From: Prevotella sp. | GTDB taxonomy: Bacteria; Bacteroidota; Bacteroidia; Bacteroidales; Bacteroidaceae | DNA length: 64,000 nt | Assembly (NCBI GenBank): GCA_017541365.1 | Contig: JAFXZF010000009.1 | Coordinates: forward strand, 62,001 to 126,000 | Direction: 5' to 3' | In this document: positions 42,657 to 52,184 of the stretch, in pieces | Layout: each line of letters begins with the position of its first letter | Numbering within the stretch: position 1 is the first letter of the stretch | Program-made: the position numbers and the translations under genes | Notes under the pieces: generated by a model | The model's input: the letters and a program-made list of their open reading frames with translations, nothing else | Database searches by the model: none | What the model was told of the DNA's origin: nothing

Positions 42657-42729
42657 AGCGGAAAACGGGACTCGGACCCGCGACCCCAACCTTGGCAAGG
42701 TTGTGCTCTACCAACTGAGCTATTTCCGC
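42657..42729 (-). tRNA. tRNA-Gly (anticodon GCC), copy 1
   Basis: 73 nt, identical to 42211-42283 including several flanking bases. First gene of the minus-strand Gly-Leu-Leu-Gly cluster. Confidence 0.97.
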
Positions 42730-42797
42730 ATTTTCAAAAAAACTTGTGTCATACACCTTTGACACGCAGTGGATGTACATTTCTCCAAATGCGCTTG

Positions 42798-42805
42798 CAA
42801 AGGTA
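42798..42805 (-). promoter_or_regulatory. -7 promoter element of the Gly-Leu-Leu-Gly tRNA cluster
   Basis: Reads TACCTTTG on the minus strand; the upstream -33 region is replaced by a perfect CTTTCAA array (42812-42845). Confidence 0.7.
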
Positions 42806-42811
42806 GTAATA

Positions 42812-42845
42812 AAAGTTGAAAGTTGAAAGTTGAAAGTTGAAAGTT
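42812..42845 (-). repeat. Heptamer array in the tRNA cluster promoter
   Basis: Four perfect AAAGTTG units plus a partial fifth on the plus strand, i.e. CAACTTT towards the tRNAs; the same unit as in front of tRNA-Ser. Confidence 0.92.
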
Positions 42846-42897
42846 TTCTTGTTTTTAGCGTTTATTAACAAACACACTACACTTCGATTGACCAATA

Positions 42898-43854
42898 TCA
42901 ATGCAAACCATTCATAAAGGCTATGGCATCCATGCGTTTCTTGCCTAATGCCTGCAGCGAAAGCACCTCTATCGATCCGTCGCCACATATGACGTACATC
43001 TTCTTCTTATCGCGCACCATCATGCCAGGCTGCAAGTCAGCAAAGTGCTGGTCAGACACGACCGTCTGGTACACCTTGACCTCCATCTCGCTTCCATCAG
43101 GCATCAGAAGGGTTCCATGAGCACCAGGTATGGGCGAGAGGCCTCTTACGAAATCGTGCACCTGCTTGGCTGTCTTTCGCCAGTCTATAGCGCACGTTTC
43201 CTTGAATATCTTTGGGGCTCCCTTTAGTGCCTTTCCTACAGGTATCATATCGTCCTGCGACAGTGAGGGCACGTCGCCATCGTGGGCTATTATCATATCA
43301 ATGGTCTCCGTAGCGGCCTTGGCTCCTAATGCCATCAGTCCGTCATATACGTACTCAACGTCGGCATAATACGGTATATCAAAAGGCTTCTGCAATATGA
43401 TACGGCCTGTATCGATGTCGTGGTCGAGAAAGAATGTGGTGACACCTGTCGTTGTCTCACCATTTATTATAGCCCAGTTGATGGGGGCTGCTCCCCTGTA
43501 CTGTGGCAACAGTGCTGCATGGACATTGAAAGTACCGAAACGCGGCATTGCCCACACTACCTCGGGCAACATGCGAAACGCCACCACCACCTGCAGGTCG
43601 GCATTGTATGAGCGCAGTTGCTCTACAAACGTCTCGTCCTTCATCTTTACAGGTTGGAGCACAGGTATGCCCTTTGATTCGGCATAGATCTTTACCTCTG
43701 GGGCACGAAGTACTGAGCCGTGTCTGCCAAAAGGTTTGTCAGGCTGGGTCACTACTGCGACGACATTGTATCCACCTTCCACCAGTGCCTGCAAGGTACC
43801 TACAGCAAACTCTGGCGTACCCATAAATACTATTTTCAAATCTTTCTTTTCCAT
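42898..43854 (-). CDS. fmt: Methionyl-tRNA formyltransferase
   Basis: 318 residues from ATG 43854. Hydrolase-like N-terminal domain IVFMGTPEFAVGTLQALVEGGYNVVAVVTQPDKPFGRHGSVLRAPEVK, the formyl-transfer loop FNVHAALLPQYRGAAPINWAIINGETTTGVTTFFLDHDIDTG, and the C-terminal tRNA-binding domain. It formylates initiator Met-tRNA. The ATG is preceded directly by a heptamer array (43853-43894). Confidence 0.96.
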   Translation of the reverse strand: MEKKDLKIVFMGTPEFAVGTLQALVEGGYNVVAVVTQPDKPFGRHGSVLRAPEVKIYAESKGIPVLQPVKMKDETFVEQLRSYNADLQVVVAFRMLPEVVWAMPRFGTFNVHAALLPQYRGAAPINWAIINGETTTGVTTFFLDHDIDTGRIILQKPFDIPYYADVEYVYDGLMALGAKAATETIDMIIAHDGDVPSLSQDDMIPVGKALKGAPKIFKETCAIDWRKTAKQVHDFVRGLSPIPGAHGTLLMPDGSEMEVKVYQTVVSDQHFADLQPGMMVRDKKKMYVICGDGSIEVLSLQALGKKRMDAIAFMNGLH

Positions 43855-43894
43855 AGCTATCAACTGTCAACTATAAGCTGTCAACTATAAATTA
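43853..43894 (-). repeat. Heptamer array abutting the fmt start
   Basis: About six 7-bp steps (TCAACTG, TCAACTA, TAAGCTG on the plus strand). On the minus strand the ATG of fmt is in register with the array. Confidence 0.82.
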
Positions 43895-45712
43895 GTCATT
43901 ACTCAGGTCTGCCACCATCTGACGATATTGGCTGTACAGATGAGCTTTTGATATATACCCGAAAAGGTGTCCGTCACCGTCTATCACAGGAAGATGTTGC
44001 ACATTATACTTCTCGAAAGCTGCCATAACATCCTCCATAGGATCGCCAAGGCGCACCGTAGCCTTTACCTCCTCCATCAACTGACTAACACGGAATCGGT
44101 GATAGAGTTCGGTCCTAAACACTATGTGACGTATTTTTGCCAGATTAACCTCGCCAAGAAGGTTGCCTGCAGGGTCGAGCACGGGCAACACATCAGAGTG
44201 GCTATCGCTGAGTGCATACACAAGCTGTTGCAGTTCCATATCTTTACCGACGGGAGTAAACTCCTTATCAATCACCGAGTCGAGCGTCATCAGCGTCAGC
44301 ACACTCTTATCGGTATGGTGAGTAATGAGTTTACCCTGTCTTGCCAGTCGCATACCATATATGCTGTGAGGCTCAAAGGCGAGTATAGTAAGGTATGCAC
44401 ACACACTTACAATCATAAGTGGCATAAAGAGGTCGTAGCCTGCTGTCAGTTCGGCGATAAGAAATACTCCCGTCAGTGGTGCATGCATCACTCCCGACAT
44501 GACGCCCGCCATACCCAGCAAAGCAGCATTTTCTTCTGGGAAAAACACGCCCACGCCATACATATTCCATATGCGTGCAAAGAGAAATCCTGTAAAAGCG
44601 CCAATAAAGAGCGATGGCGCAAACGTTCCGCCACAGCCGCCACCACCATTGGTGCTTGCAGTCGCAAAGCATTTTGTGAGTATCACGCAACATACATAGA
44701 AAAGGAGTATCATCTCGCCTTTGCCGTAGAACATCGATTTCTCCATCAATTTGTTGAGATCGGCGCTAGATGATCCGTCAAGTAGTATGTTGATAGAAGA
44801 ATATCCCTCACCATAGAGTGACGGGAAAAAGAATATCAACGTACTCAGTATCAGTCCACCAGTAGCAAGCCTAGCATAGCGATTGTTCATTCTTGCAAAT
44901 ATCCCCTCACAAGCACTCATCATACGTATAAAATACAGCGATATGAGTCCGCAGAACAGTCCAAGGCCGATGTTTGCAGGCACTCTCTCCACCACCCACG
45001 GATGTATGGTATGAAAAGTAAACAGCTGACTATCACCCACCATGACATATGTGAAGCATGTAGCTGTCACGCTAGCTATCAGTATGGGCGAAATACTTGC
45101 CATCGTGAGGTCGATCATCAGCACCTCGATTGTAAACACGAGTCCTGCGATAGGAGCTTTGAATATACCTGCAATGGCTGCTGCTGCACCACATCCTACA
45201 AGTAGCATCAGCGTCTTATTGTTCATACGGAACTTCTGCCCCAGATTACTCGCTATAGCAGAACCCGTCAGTACTATCGGTGCCTCGGCACCTACCGAGC
45301 CACCAAAGCCTATCGTAATAGCCGACGCTACCACAGAGGACCAACAGTTGTGGGCTGCCAGACGACTTTTCTTAGAACTAATGGCATAGAGAATGCGTGT
45401 GATGCCGTGTGAGATATTATCTCTTACCACATACCTCACAAAGAGCATCGTGAGCCATATGCCTACTACAGGCAGAACGAGAAACAACCAGTTGAAACTC
45501 GTCAGTTCCATCTCTTGTGTAAGCAGATGCTGTATCACATGTATCAGACCATGAAGCAAATAGGCGGCAAGGGCGGCAAATATACCTACAAAGAAAGCAA
45601 GGACAAGGGTAAACTGTCGGTCAGACAAGTGATTCTTGCGCCATGTCAGTACATCGTCAAACCACTCAGAGTTCAACGCCTGCCTCACTTTTTCTATGTA
45701 TTCCTTAATCAT
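43892..45712 (-). CDS. ClC-type chloride channel/antiporter with CBS domains
   Basis: 606 residues. About ten membrane helices (residues 30-440). Selectivity motifs: GFGGSVGAEAPIVLTGSAIASN (the gating Glu of the GxEGP-type loop is present as GAEAP), STNGGGGCGGTFAPSLFIGAF and a third helix-start region. Two C-terminal CBS domains (about 460-600; VLPVLDPAGNLLGEVNLA and HLPVIDGDGHLFGYISKAHLY). It exchanges or passes chloride at the inner membrane. Placed between sua5 and fmt, an arrangement common in Bacteroidales. Confidence 0.93.
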   Translation of the reverse strand: MIKEYIEKVRQALNSEWFDDVLTWRKNHLSDRQFTLVLAFFVGIFAALAAYLLHGLIHVIQHLLTQEMELTSFNWLFLVLPVVGIWLTMLFVRYVVRDNISHGITRILYAISSKKSRLAAHNCWSSVVASAITIGFGGSVGAEAPIVLTGSAIASNLGQKFRMNNKTLMLLVGCGAAAAIAGIFKAPIAGLVFTIEVLMIDLTMASISPILIASVTATCFTYVMVGDSQLFTFHTIHPWVVERVPANIGLGLFCGLISLYFIRMMSACEGIFARMNNRYARLATGGLILSTLIFFFPSLYGEGYSSINILLDGSSSADLNKLMEKSMFYGKGEMILLFYVCCVILTKCFATASTNGGGGCGGTFAPSLFIGAFTGFLFARIWNMYGVGVFFPEENAALLGMAGVMSGVMHAPLTGVFLIAELTAGYDLFMPLMIVSVCAYLTILAFEPHSIYGMRLARQGKLITHHTDKSVLTLMTLDSVIDKEFTPVGKDMELQQLVYALSDSHSDVLPVLDPAGNLLGEVNLAKIRHIVFRTELYHRFRVSQLMEEVKATVRLGDPMEDVMAAFEKYNVQHLPVIDGDGHLFGYISKAHLYSQYRQMVADLSND

Positions 45713-45750
45713 CTATCTTCCACGTATTATGGTTGCCTCGGCTACCGTCT

Positions 45751-46317
45751 TCAACGTATTATGGTTATCTCGCCGTCCTTTCTCAGCCGTATGATAGACG
45801 ACGGCTGATGTGGTTTATGCTCGTTGCGACGAGATGTACAGACGTAGTCCACCGCATGGAGTATCTCCTCCGAAATGTCACAGAAGTTCTGCGCTGCTGG
45901 TTCGCCACTTATGTTGGCGCTCGTCGATACAACAGGTTTCTGCATCCTGTAACACAGTTCTTTGGAAAACTCCTCATGTGTTATACGTATAGCTATACTA
46001 CCATCATCAGCTATCAGATTACCAGCCAGTCCGTTAGCGCCATCAAGTATCACCGTGGTGGGCTTTGTGGCAAGGTTCATCACGTCCCATGCGACCTCTG
46101 GCACATCTCTCACATATCTCTGTATGCGGTTGTCCGAATCTACGAGGCAAATCATGGCTTTTGACTCCTCGCGACGCTTTATCTGATATATTCTTGCTAC
46201 TGCCTCTTTGTTGGTGGCATCACACCCTATGCCCCATATAGTATCGGTTGGATAGAGTATCACCCCACCCTTCTTCATTACTTCCACGGCAGCTTTTATG
46301 TCGTCACTGTATTTCAT
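45751..46317 (-). CDS. sua5: L-threonylcarbamoyladenylate synthase
   Basis: 188 residues, YrdC/YwlC type without the extra C-terminal domain. ILYPTDTIWGIGCDATNKEAVARIYQIKRREESKAMICLVDS and PVVSTSANISGEPAAQNFCDI are the family motifs. It makes the activated precursor for the t6A37 modification of ANN-decoding tRNAs. Followed by the ClC channel. Confidence 0.94.
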   Translation of the reverse strand: MKYSDDIKAAVEVMKKGGVILYPTDTIWGIGCDATNKEAVARIYQIKRREESKAMICLVDSDNRIQRYVRDVPEVAWDVMNLATKPTTVILDGANGLAGNLIADDGSIAIRITHEEFSKELCYRMQKPVVSTSANISGEPAAQNFCDISEEILHAVDYVCTSRRNEHKPHQPSSIIRLRKDGEITIIR

Positions 46318-46355
46318 TTGTGTAAAAATATTACTATCTCATCTAACGTCTTTTC

Positions 46356-47273
46356 CTACCTCACTCTCAACACATCGCCAACCTGAGGCATAAAGTCGGG
46401 CGACAGGCCGTTTTTCTTGTACAGTTTATCCAGACGTATGCCATATATCTGCGCTATGTCGTACATGCTCTCGCCAGCCTTCACCACATGAGGCTTATAT
46501 TTAAATTCCTTAGGTGCTTTAGATTTCTTTTTTTTCAGATACACTATATCGTCCTCTTCAAGCACATCTTTTTTATTGCGTTCGTTGTAGCGTGCAAGTT
46601 TGCGGTAGCCTACGCCGACCTCTCTGCCTATCAACTTAAAAGTGTCGCCCTTTCTTGCCTTGACATAATAGTTGTCATTGAAATAGTATATCTGGTGTCC
46701 TATAGTACCTCTGCCACCACCGGAGCTCACATGGTTAGCTATGTATTTGTCATACTTTGTCGCTTTATCATACTGACTGAGGTTGTACAACTCGATGATG
46801 CTTATCAACTGATGAGCATACGTAGGACTCGTAGCATATCCACATACCTTTAGTCCATAAGCCCATGATTTATAGTCAGTTCTCGCGTATGTAAAGAGTG
46901 AACTGTAGCGTTTTTTCTTTAAAAAGAGGCTATGATCCTCATAGCTCTCTCTTGCATGGCGATATACTCTGAAGCACTCATTTGGCGCATCGTCATCACG
47001 ACGCATTGTGCTGCCCGCCCAATCGTTGTGACACTTTATACCGAAATGATTGTTTCCCTCTGTAGCCATCGTACTTCTGCCTGCGCCACTCTCAAGCAGT
47101 CCCTGTGCCAACGTTATTGAAGCAGGTATGTTGTGCTCCAACATCTGCTCTATCGCAAGGTCCTTATACTTGTCGATATATGCTTGATACGCAGAGTTCC
47201 ACTTCACTTGCGCGCTCGCGCACGCGATAAAAAAACAGAAGTATGTACACGCAGTTAATACTCTCTTTGTCAT
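46356..47273 (-). CDS. Secreted glucosaminidase with LysM domains
   Basis: 305 residues. Signal peptide (MTKRVLTACTYFCFFIACASAQ), FlgJ-like glucosaminidase domain (about 30-165; ASITLAQGLLESGAGRSTMATEGNNHFGIKCHNDW, catalytic Glu in LLESGAG), then two LysM modules (YVKARKGDTFKLIGREVGVGYRKLARYNE and HVVKAGESMYDIAQIYGIRLDKLYKKN). It hydrolyses peptidoglycan during growth or division. Confidence 0.92.
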   Translation of the reverse strand: MTKRVLTACTYFCFFIACASAQVKWNSAYQAYIDKYKDLAIEQMLEHNIPASITLAQGLLESGAGRSTMATEGNNHFGIKCHNDWAGSTMRRDDDAPNECFRVYRHARESYEDHSLFLKKKRYSSLFTYARTDYKSWAYGLKVCGYATSPTYAHQLISIIELYNLSQYDKATKYDKYIANHVSSGGGRGTIGHQIYYFNDNYYVKARKGDTFKLIGREVGVGYRKLARYNERNKKDVLEEDDIVYLKKKKSKAPKEFKYKPHVVKAGESMYDIAQIYGIRLDKLYKKNGLSPDFMPQVGDVLRVR

Positions 47274-47376
47274 AAGCGTATTCCTTCTCAGAGATTATCA
47301 GGGGGCATTACATGCCTCTCCCCTTAAACAAAACGAGCGACGCTCAATCTATCTGTTGAACATCGCTTTGTCGTAT

Positions 47377-47452
47377 TGGTAGTGGGTACGGGAGTCGAAC
47401 CCGTGTACCCGGCGTGAGAGGCCGGTATCCTAGGCCACTAGATGAACCCACC
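47377..47452 (-). tRNA. tRNA-Glu (anticodon CTC), copy 2, encoded CCA
   Basis: 76 nt including an encoded CCA (47377-47379). Acceptor GGTGGGT/ACCCACT, anticodon stem CCGGC/GCCGG around CTCTCAC, discriminator A. Confidence 0.95.
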
Positions 47453-47460
47453 ATAGATGC

Positions 47461-47536
47461 TGGTAGTGGGTACGGGAGTCGAACCCGTGTACCCGGCGTG
47501 AGAGGCCGGTATCCTAGGCCACTAGATGAACCCACC
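47461..47536 (-). tRNA. tRNA-Glu (anticodon CTC), copy 1, encoded CCA
   Basis: 76 nt, same sequence as 47377-47452 and also with an encoded CCA (47461-47463). The other tRNAs in the window lack encoded CCA. Confidence 0.95.
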
Positions 47537-47551
47537 AGCATGAAACAAGTG

Positions 47552-47638
47552 CGGAAGGTGGGGGATTCGAACCCCCGGTACGGTAACCCGTACGTCAGTT
47601 TAGCAAACTGGTGGTTTCAGCCACTCACCCAACCTTCC
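47552..47638 (-). tRNA. tRNA-Ser (anticodon GCT)
   Basis: 87 nt with long variable arm. Acceptor GGAAGGT/ACCTTCC, anticodon loop TTGCTAA, discriminator G. First gene in the Ser-Glu-Glu cluster. Confidence 0.96.
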
Positions 47639-47703
47639 ATAAGGTGCTGCCACTTGCAGCTTTTCCTATACCAAACTGGCACTCGTTTTCAAAAATGCGA
47701 GTG

Positions 47704-47735
47704 CAAAGGTAATATAAAAAATCCATTCCACCAAA
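47704..47735 (-). promoter_or_regulatory. Promoter of the Ser-Glu-Glu tRNA cluster
   Basis: Minus strand -7 TACCTTTG (47704-47711), 20-bp spacer and TTTG (47732-47735). Confidence 0.75.
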
Positions 47736-47787
47736 TTTTTGCCCGTTTTTTATTTCTTTGCCACCATAAATGACATATTTCTCGTCA

Positions 47788-49389
47788 TTATGCTTCCACA
47801 TAATCTGCCACCATATCGGCAACTCTCTCACCATCGACAGCTGCTGACACTATGCCACCAGCATATCCTGCACCTTCGCCTGCGGGAAACAATCCAGATA
47901 AAGTGACGTGCTGCAAGGTGAATGCATCACGCAGTATTCTAACTGGTGCCGATGTTCTTGTTTCTACACCTATCATCATAGCATCGTTGGTTAGGAACCC
48001 TCTACGCTGTTTCCCAAAAAGATCAAAGCCCTTCTGCAACCTTGACACTATACCCCGAGGCATCCAGAAATGCAATGGCGATGCCACCACACCTGGCGTA
48101 TAACTGGTCTGTGGCAGGTCATAGCTCAGTCGTCCGTTTATGAAGTCACACATGCGCTGTGCCGGTGCCATCTGTCCCTTTCCACCACTTTGCAGTGCCT
48201 GTTGCCAGCACATCCTTTCCAGTTTTTCTTGAAAGTGCATCACCGCCAATGCTCCTCCTTTTTGTTCTGACTCTTCTATCATCACCTTTAGGTCGGCATC
48301 GCCGAGAACGTCTTCTGGTCTGATTTCTACCACCATGCCCGAATTGCTCCACCTGCCTCCACGATTGCTTGGCGACATACCGTTGACCACAATCTGCTCA
48401 CTGCCAGTAGCAGCAGGCACAACGAATCCTCCTGGGCACATACAGAAAGAATATACTCCCCTACCCTCTACCTGAGTGACAAAAGAATACTCAGCGGCAG
48501 GCAGGTATTGCCCTCTGCCTTTTTTGTTGTGATATTGTATTTGATCTATGAGTTGTGCAGGATGCTCCAGACGCACTCCGACAGCAATACCTTTAGGCTC
48601 TATCGGGATGCCAGCCTCAGCAAGATATCTATACACATCACGCGCTGAGTGACCAGTAGCAAGTATTACGGGTCCACAAAATTCAAGTTCCCCAGCTCTC
48701 ACTCCCACAACTTTATCCCTATCTATAATAAGGCTCGTCATCTTGGTCTGAAAGTGCACTTCACCACCACTCTTGATTATCTGATTACGCATAGCCTCGA
48801 TTACGGCAGGCAGTTTGTCGGTACCAATATGTGGGTGAGCATCAACGAGAATGCTTGTTGAAGCTCCAAACTGACAGAATACGTTAAGAATTTTATCCAC
48901 GCTGCCACGTTTCTTGCTTCTCGTGTACAATTTTCCATCAGAGTAGGCTCCGGCCCCTCCCTCTCCGAAACTGTAGTTTGACTCGCTGTCAACTCGCTGC
49001 TGTGATTTTATCATAGCGAGGTCACGCTTACGTTCGCGCACATTCTTACCACGCTCGATGACGACAGGTTTTATACCATGCTCAATGAGACGCAGAGCAG
49101 CAAACAGTCCACATGGTCCCTCGCCAACGACGACAACAGTTTTCGCATGCGACACATTGGGATACTCAGTGTAGGTAAATTCCTTATCCTGAGGAATTTC
49201 ATTGACATACACCCTAAGAGTAAGATTCACCATAACCTGTCGCTGACGCGCATCAACACTCTTTTTCAGTACCCTCACATGCGTGATGGTACGTTTGTCT
49301 ATCGCAAGTTCTCTGCTGACATACTCCTTTATATTTTGCTCGGTATATGCCACTTGCGGCAATACCCTGACCTGCAATTCTTTTATCAT
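47788..49389 (-). CDS. FAD-dependent oxidoreductase
   Basis: 533 residues. An N-terminal domain of about 80 residues (MIKELQVRVLPQVAYTEQNIKEYVSRELAIDKRTITHVRVLKKSVDARQRQVMVNL) precedes an FAD-binding Rossmann fold, VVVVGEGPCGLFAALRLIEHGIKPVVIERG, then SESNYSFGEGGAGAYSDGKLYTR, ILATGHSARD and the C-terminal GLFPAGEGAGYAGGIVSAAVDGERVA. The family is widespread in Bacteroidota and Firmicutes and its substrate is unknown. It diverges from nothing and lies between a tRNA cluster and the pgk genes. Confidence 0.88.
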   Translation of the reverse strand: MIKELQVRVLPQVAYTEQNIKEYVSRELAIDKRTITHVRVLKKSVDARQRQVMVNLTLRVYVNEIPQDKEFTYTEYPNVSHAKTVVVVGEGPCGLFAALRLIEHGIKPVVIERGKNVRERKRDLAMIKSQQRVDSESNYSFGEGGAGAYSDGKLYTRSKKRGSVDKILNVFCQFGASTSILVDAHPHIGTDKLPAVIEAMRNQIIKSGGEVHFQTKMTSLIIDRDKVVGVRAGELEFCGPVILATGHSARDVYRYLAEAGIPIEPKGIAVGVRLEHPAQLIDQIQYHNKKGRGQYLPAAEYSFVTQVEGRGVYSFCMCPGGFVVPAATGSEQIVVNGMSPSNRGGRWSNSGMVVEIRPEDVLGDADLKVMIEESEQKGGALAVMHFQEKLERMCWQQALQSGGKGQMAPAQRMCDFINGRLSYDLPQTSYTPGVVASPLHFWMPRGIVSRLQKGFDLFGKQRRGFLTNDAMMIGVETRTSAPVRILRDAFTLQHVTLSGLFPAGEGAGYAGGIVSAAVDGERVADMVADYVEA

Positions 49390-49454
49390 TGTAACTGCAA
49401 AAAAGGATGTGCTGGTTGTAGCACATCCCCTTGATGTTTATATCGACACAAACT

Positions 49455-50702
49455 TTACTCGCCGAGAACAGCAGCAACCCCTGGGAGCGTCTTGCCCTCG
49501 ATAGCCTCGAGCAGAGCACCACCACCAGTAGAGATGTAAGAAACCTTATCAGCGAGACCGAACTTGTTAACGCATGCTACTGAGTCGCCACCACCGATGA
49601 GGGAGAATGCGCCTTCAGCTGTTGCCTTTGCGACAGCATCGCCGATGGCACGTGAACCAGCACAGAAGTTGTCAAACTCGAAGACACCTGCTGGACCATT
49701 CCACAATATGGTCTTAGCACCGTCGAGTGCCCTAGCGAATAGCTCGCGTGACTTAGGCCCCGCATCCATGCCTTCAACGTCGTCAGGGATGTTGGTAACT
49801 GGCACTATGGTCTGGTTAGCTTCGTTAGAGAAGTCGTCACCTGTGACGCAGTCAACTGGCAGAACGAGTTCTACGCCGTTCTCCTTAGCCATCTTCTCTA
49901 CGTTGAGAGCTACGTCGAGTTTGTCGAGCTCTACGATAGACTTACCTATGTTGCCACCGTGAGCCTTAGAGAAGGTGTAGGTCATACCGCCACAGAGGAT
50001 GAGTTTGTCAACCTTGCCGAGGAGGTTTTCTATGATACCTATCTTAGATGATACCTTTGAACCACCCATAATGGCTACGAATGGGCGCTTGATGTTAGAG
50101 AGTACATTGTCAACAGCTGCTACTTCCTTCTCCATAAGGAGACCGAGCATCTTGTTGTCAGCATCGAAATAGTCAGCGATAACGGCTGTTGAAGCATGCT
50201 TGCGGTGAGCTGTGCCGAAGGCGTCCATCACCCAGCAGTCAGCATAGGAAGCGAGTTTCTTGGCAAACTCCTTCTGTGATGTCTTCATAGCCTTCTTTGC
50301 TTCATCGTATGCAGGATCCTCCTTGTCGATACCTACTGGCTTACCTTCTTCCTCTGCGTAGAAGCGGAGGTTTTCGAGCATGAGCACCTCGCCTGGCTTG
50401 AGGGCTGCTGCCTGTGCATCAGCCTTCTGACAATCGTCGCAGAACTGCACTGGTGTACCGAGAGCCTGAGAAACGGCGTCAACGATCTGGCCGAGTGACA
50501 TCTCTGGTTTTACCTTGCCCTTTGGCTTACCCATGTGAGACATGATTATCAACGAGCCACCCTTCTCGAGGATGAGCTTGAGTGTTGGCAGGGCACCACG
50601 GATACGGGTATCGTCGGTTATCTTGCCGTCCTGAAGAGGCACATTGAAGTCAACACGTACGATTGCTTTCTTGCCTGCAAAATTGTAATCTGAAATCTTC
50701 AT
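49455..50702 (-). CDS. pgk: Phosphoglycerate kinase, second tandem copy
   Basis: 415 residues from ATG 50702. [29 protein letters not shown], the hinge region [44 protein letters not shown] and [14 protein letters not shown] are intact, as are ATP- and 3-phosphoglycerate-binding residues. It is about two-thirds identical to the upstream copy by eye. Its codons favour T-ending Ala, Ser, Val and Gly, like a highly expressed gene, unlike the upstream copy. It catalyses ATP formation in glycolysis. Located 47 bp after the first copy. Confidence 0.95.
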   Translation of the reverse strand: MKISDYNFAGKKAIVRVDFNVPLQDGKITDDTRIRGALPTLKLILEKGGSLIIMSHMGKPKGKVKPEMSLGQIVDAVSQALGTPVQFCDDCQKADAQAAALKPGEVLMLENLRFYAEEEGKPVGIDKEDPAYDEAKKAMKTSQKEFAKKLASYADCWVMDAFGTAHRKHASTAVIADYFDADNKMLGLLMEKEVAAVDNVLSNIKRPFVAIMGGSKVSSKIGIIENLLGKVDKLILCGGMTYTFSKAHGGNIGKSIVELDKLDVALNVEKMAKENGVELVLPVDCVTGDDFSNEANQTIVPVTNIPDDVEGMDAGPKSRELFARALDGAKTILWNGPAGVFEFDNFCAGSRAIGDAVAKATAEGAFSLIGGGDSVACVNKFGLADKVSYISTGGGALLEAIEGKTLPGVAAVLGE

Positions 50703-50749
50703 CTTGTGATATTTAGAGATTAAAAAATCTAGTCTGTTGTCTTGAGAAT

Positions 50750-52042
50750 TTAAATGACTTGAAGTTGGGGACATTTTTCTTCCAACACTGCTGCTACACC
50801 AGGGAGTATCTTTCCCTCGATAGCTTCGAGTAGTGCACCACCACCAGTGGATATGTAGCTTACCTGCTCAGACATGCCGAACTTGTTGATACATGCGACA
50901 GAATCGCCACCGCCAACAAGCGAGAAGGCACCATGCTTGGTTGCTTTGGCAATAGCTTTGGCGATAGCACGTGAGCCTTTGGCGAAGTTATTAAACTCGA
51001 ATACGCCTGCAGGTCCATTCCACAGAATGGTCTTGGCTCCTGAAATAGCATCGGCGAACTGCTTCTGACTCTCAGGACCTGCGTCGAGTCCCATATATCC
51101 ATCAGGCACGTCATTGGCTGGACATATCACCGTCTTACACTTATTGTCGAAGGCATTACCTGCTACGCAGTCGGTACCGAGAACGAGATTCACGCCTTTT
51201 TCCTTTGCCAACTCTATGATTGAGAGAGCCAAGTCAAGTTTGTCATCCTCGCAAAGGGAATTACCTACCTTGCCTCCCATCGCTTTGGCAAACGTGAATG
51301 TCATACCTCCGCAGAGGACAAGATTGTCAACCTTATCCATAAGATTTTCGATGACACCAATCTTTGTTGACACCTTGGAACCACCCATGATAGCTGTGAA
51401 AGGATGCTTAATATCATCGAGGATTTTCTCCACAGCCCTCACTTCCTTCTCCATGAGGAAACCGAGCATCTTATTATCGGTATCAAAATAGTCTGCTATC
51501 AGCGCAGTGGATGCATGTTTGCGGTGAGCGGTTCCGAAGGCATCGTTCACATAGCAGTCTGCGTATGATGCCAACGTCTTTGCCAATCGCTTCTGACGTT
51601 TTTTGAGGTCTATTACAGCCTCATCGTATTCTGGCGTACCTTTTTGCAGTTTTGGTAGGTTTGCATCGCCTGACACTTTGCCTTCTTCCTCTGCATAGAA
51701 GCGGAGGTTTTCAAGCATGAGCACCTCTCCTGGCTGTAGTGCAGCTACGTCAGCAGCAGCACGTGCACAATCAGAGCAGAAAAGCACATTCCTACCAAGA
51801 CGATTGGATACCACTTCCCTTATTTGTGACAGCGACTGACGGGCACGAACCTGTCCCTTTGGCTTACCCATGTGGGACATGATGATAAGCGCTCCACCAT
51901 TGTCGAGTATATATTTGAGTGTAGGCATGGCACCACGAATACGGGTAGTATCCGTAATCTTGCCATTTTCGTCGAGTGGCACGTTGAAGTCCACACGCAC
52001 TATAGCCTTCTTTCCTTCAAAATCATAATCATGAATGTTCAT
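50750..52042 (-). CDS. Phosphoglycerate kinase, first tandem copy
   Basis: 430 residues. Full PGK fold with [63 protein letters not shown] and [14 protein letters not shown]. It has a short extra loop ([19 protein letters not shown]) and a C-terminal tail ending [10 protein letters not shown]. Codon use is more mixed (ATA, CTA) than in the downstream copy. Both copies look functional; whether they differ in role or expression cannot be told. The promoter is at 52087-52094. Confidence 0.94.
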   Translation of the reverse strand: MNIHDYDFEGKKAIVRVDFNVPLDENGKITDTTRIRGAMPTLKYILDNGGALIIMSHMGKPKGQVRARQSLSQIREVVSNRLGRNVLFCSDCARAAADVAALQPGEVLMLENLRFYAEEEGKVSGDANLPKLQKGTPEYDEAVIDLKKRQKRLAKTLASYADCYVNDAFGTAHRKHASTALIADYFDTDNKMLGFLMEKEVRAVEKILDDIKHPFTAIMGGSKVSTKIGVIENLMDKVDNLVLCGGMTFTFAKAMGGKVGNSLCEDDKLDLALSIIELAKEKGVNLVLGTDCVAGNAFDNKCKTVICPANDVPDGYMGLDAGPESQKQFADAISGAKTILWNGPAGVFEFNNFAKGSRAIAKAIAKATKHGAFSLVGGGDSVACINKFGMSEQVSYISTGGGALLEAIEGKILPGVAAVLEEKCPQLQVI

Positions 52043-52086
52043 CTTTTTACCTTTATTTAATTATGCTCCATTATTCTGAACGAATG

Positions 52087-52094
52087 CAAAAGTA
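52087..52094 (-). promoter_or_regulatory. -7 promoter element of the pgk pair
   Basis: TACTTTTG on the minus strand; leader of about 39 nt. Diverges from the kdsC promoter. Confidence 0.65.
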
Positions 52095-52135
52095 CTATTT
52101 TTTTTGCACATACAATCACTTTTTCTATTATTTTA

Positions 52136-52166
52136 TTGCATAAATTGACAAAAATCAGTACTTTTG
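52136..52166 (+). promoter_or_regulatory. Promoter of kdsC
   Basis: TTG at 52136-52138, 20-bp spacer, and TACTTTTG at 52159-52166; ATG at 52185. Confidence 0.68.
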
Positions 52167-52184
52167 CACATAAAATGTTACAAT

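Noticed and set aside
42303..42780. Frames across the tRNA cluster
   Set aside because: They are antisense or sense readings of four tRNAs and have no support.
47344..47773. Frames across the Ser-Glu-Glu tRNA cluster
   Set aside because: Repeated peptide units simply mirror the duplicated tRNA-Glu genes.
49455..52042. Tandem pgk as an assembly duplication
   Set aside because: The two copies differ throughout in protein and codon use and have different ends, so they are true paralogues.
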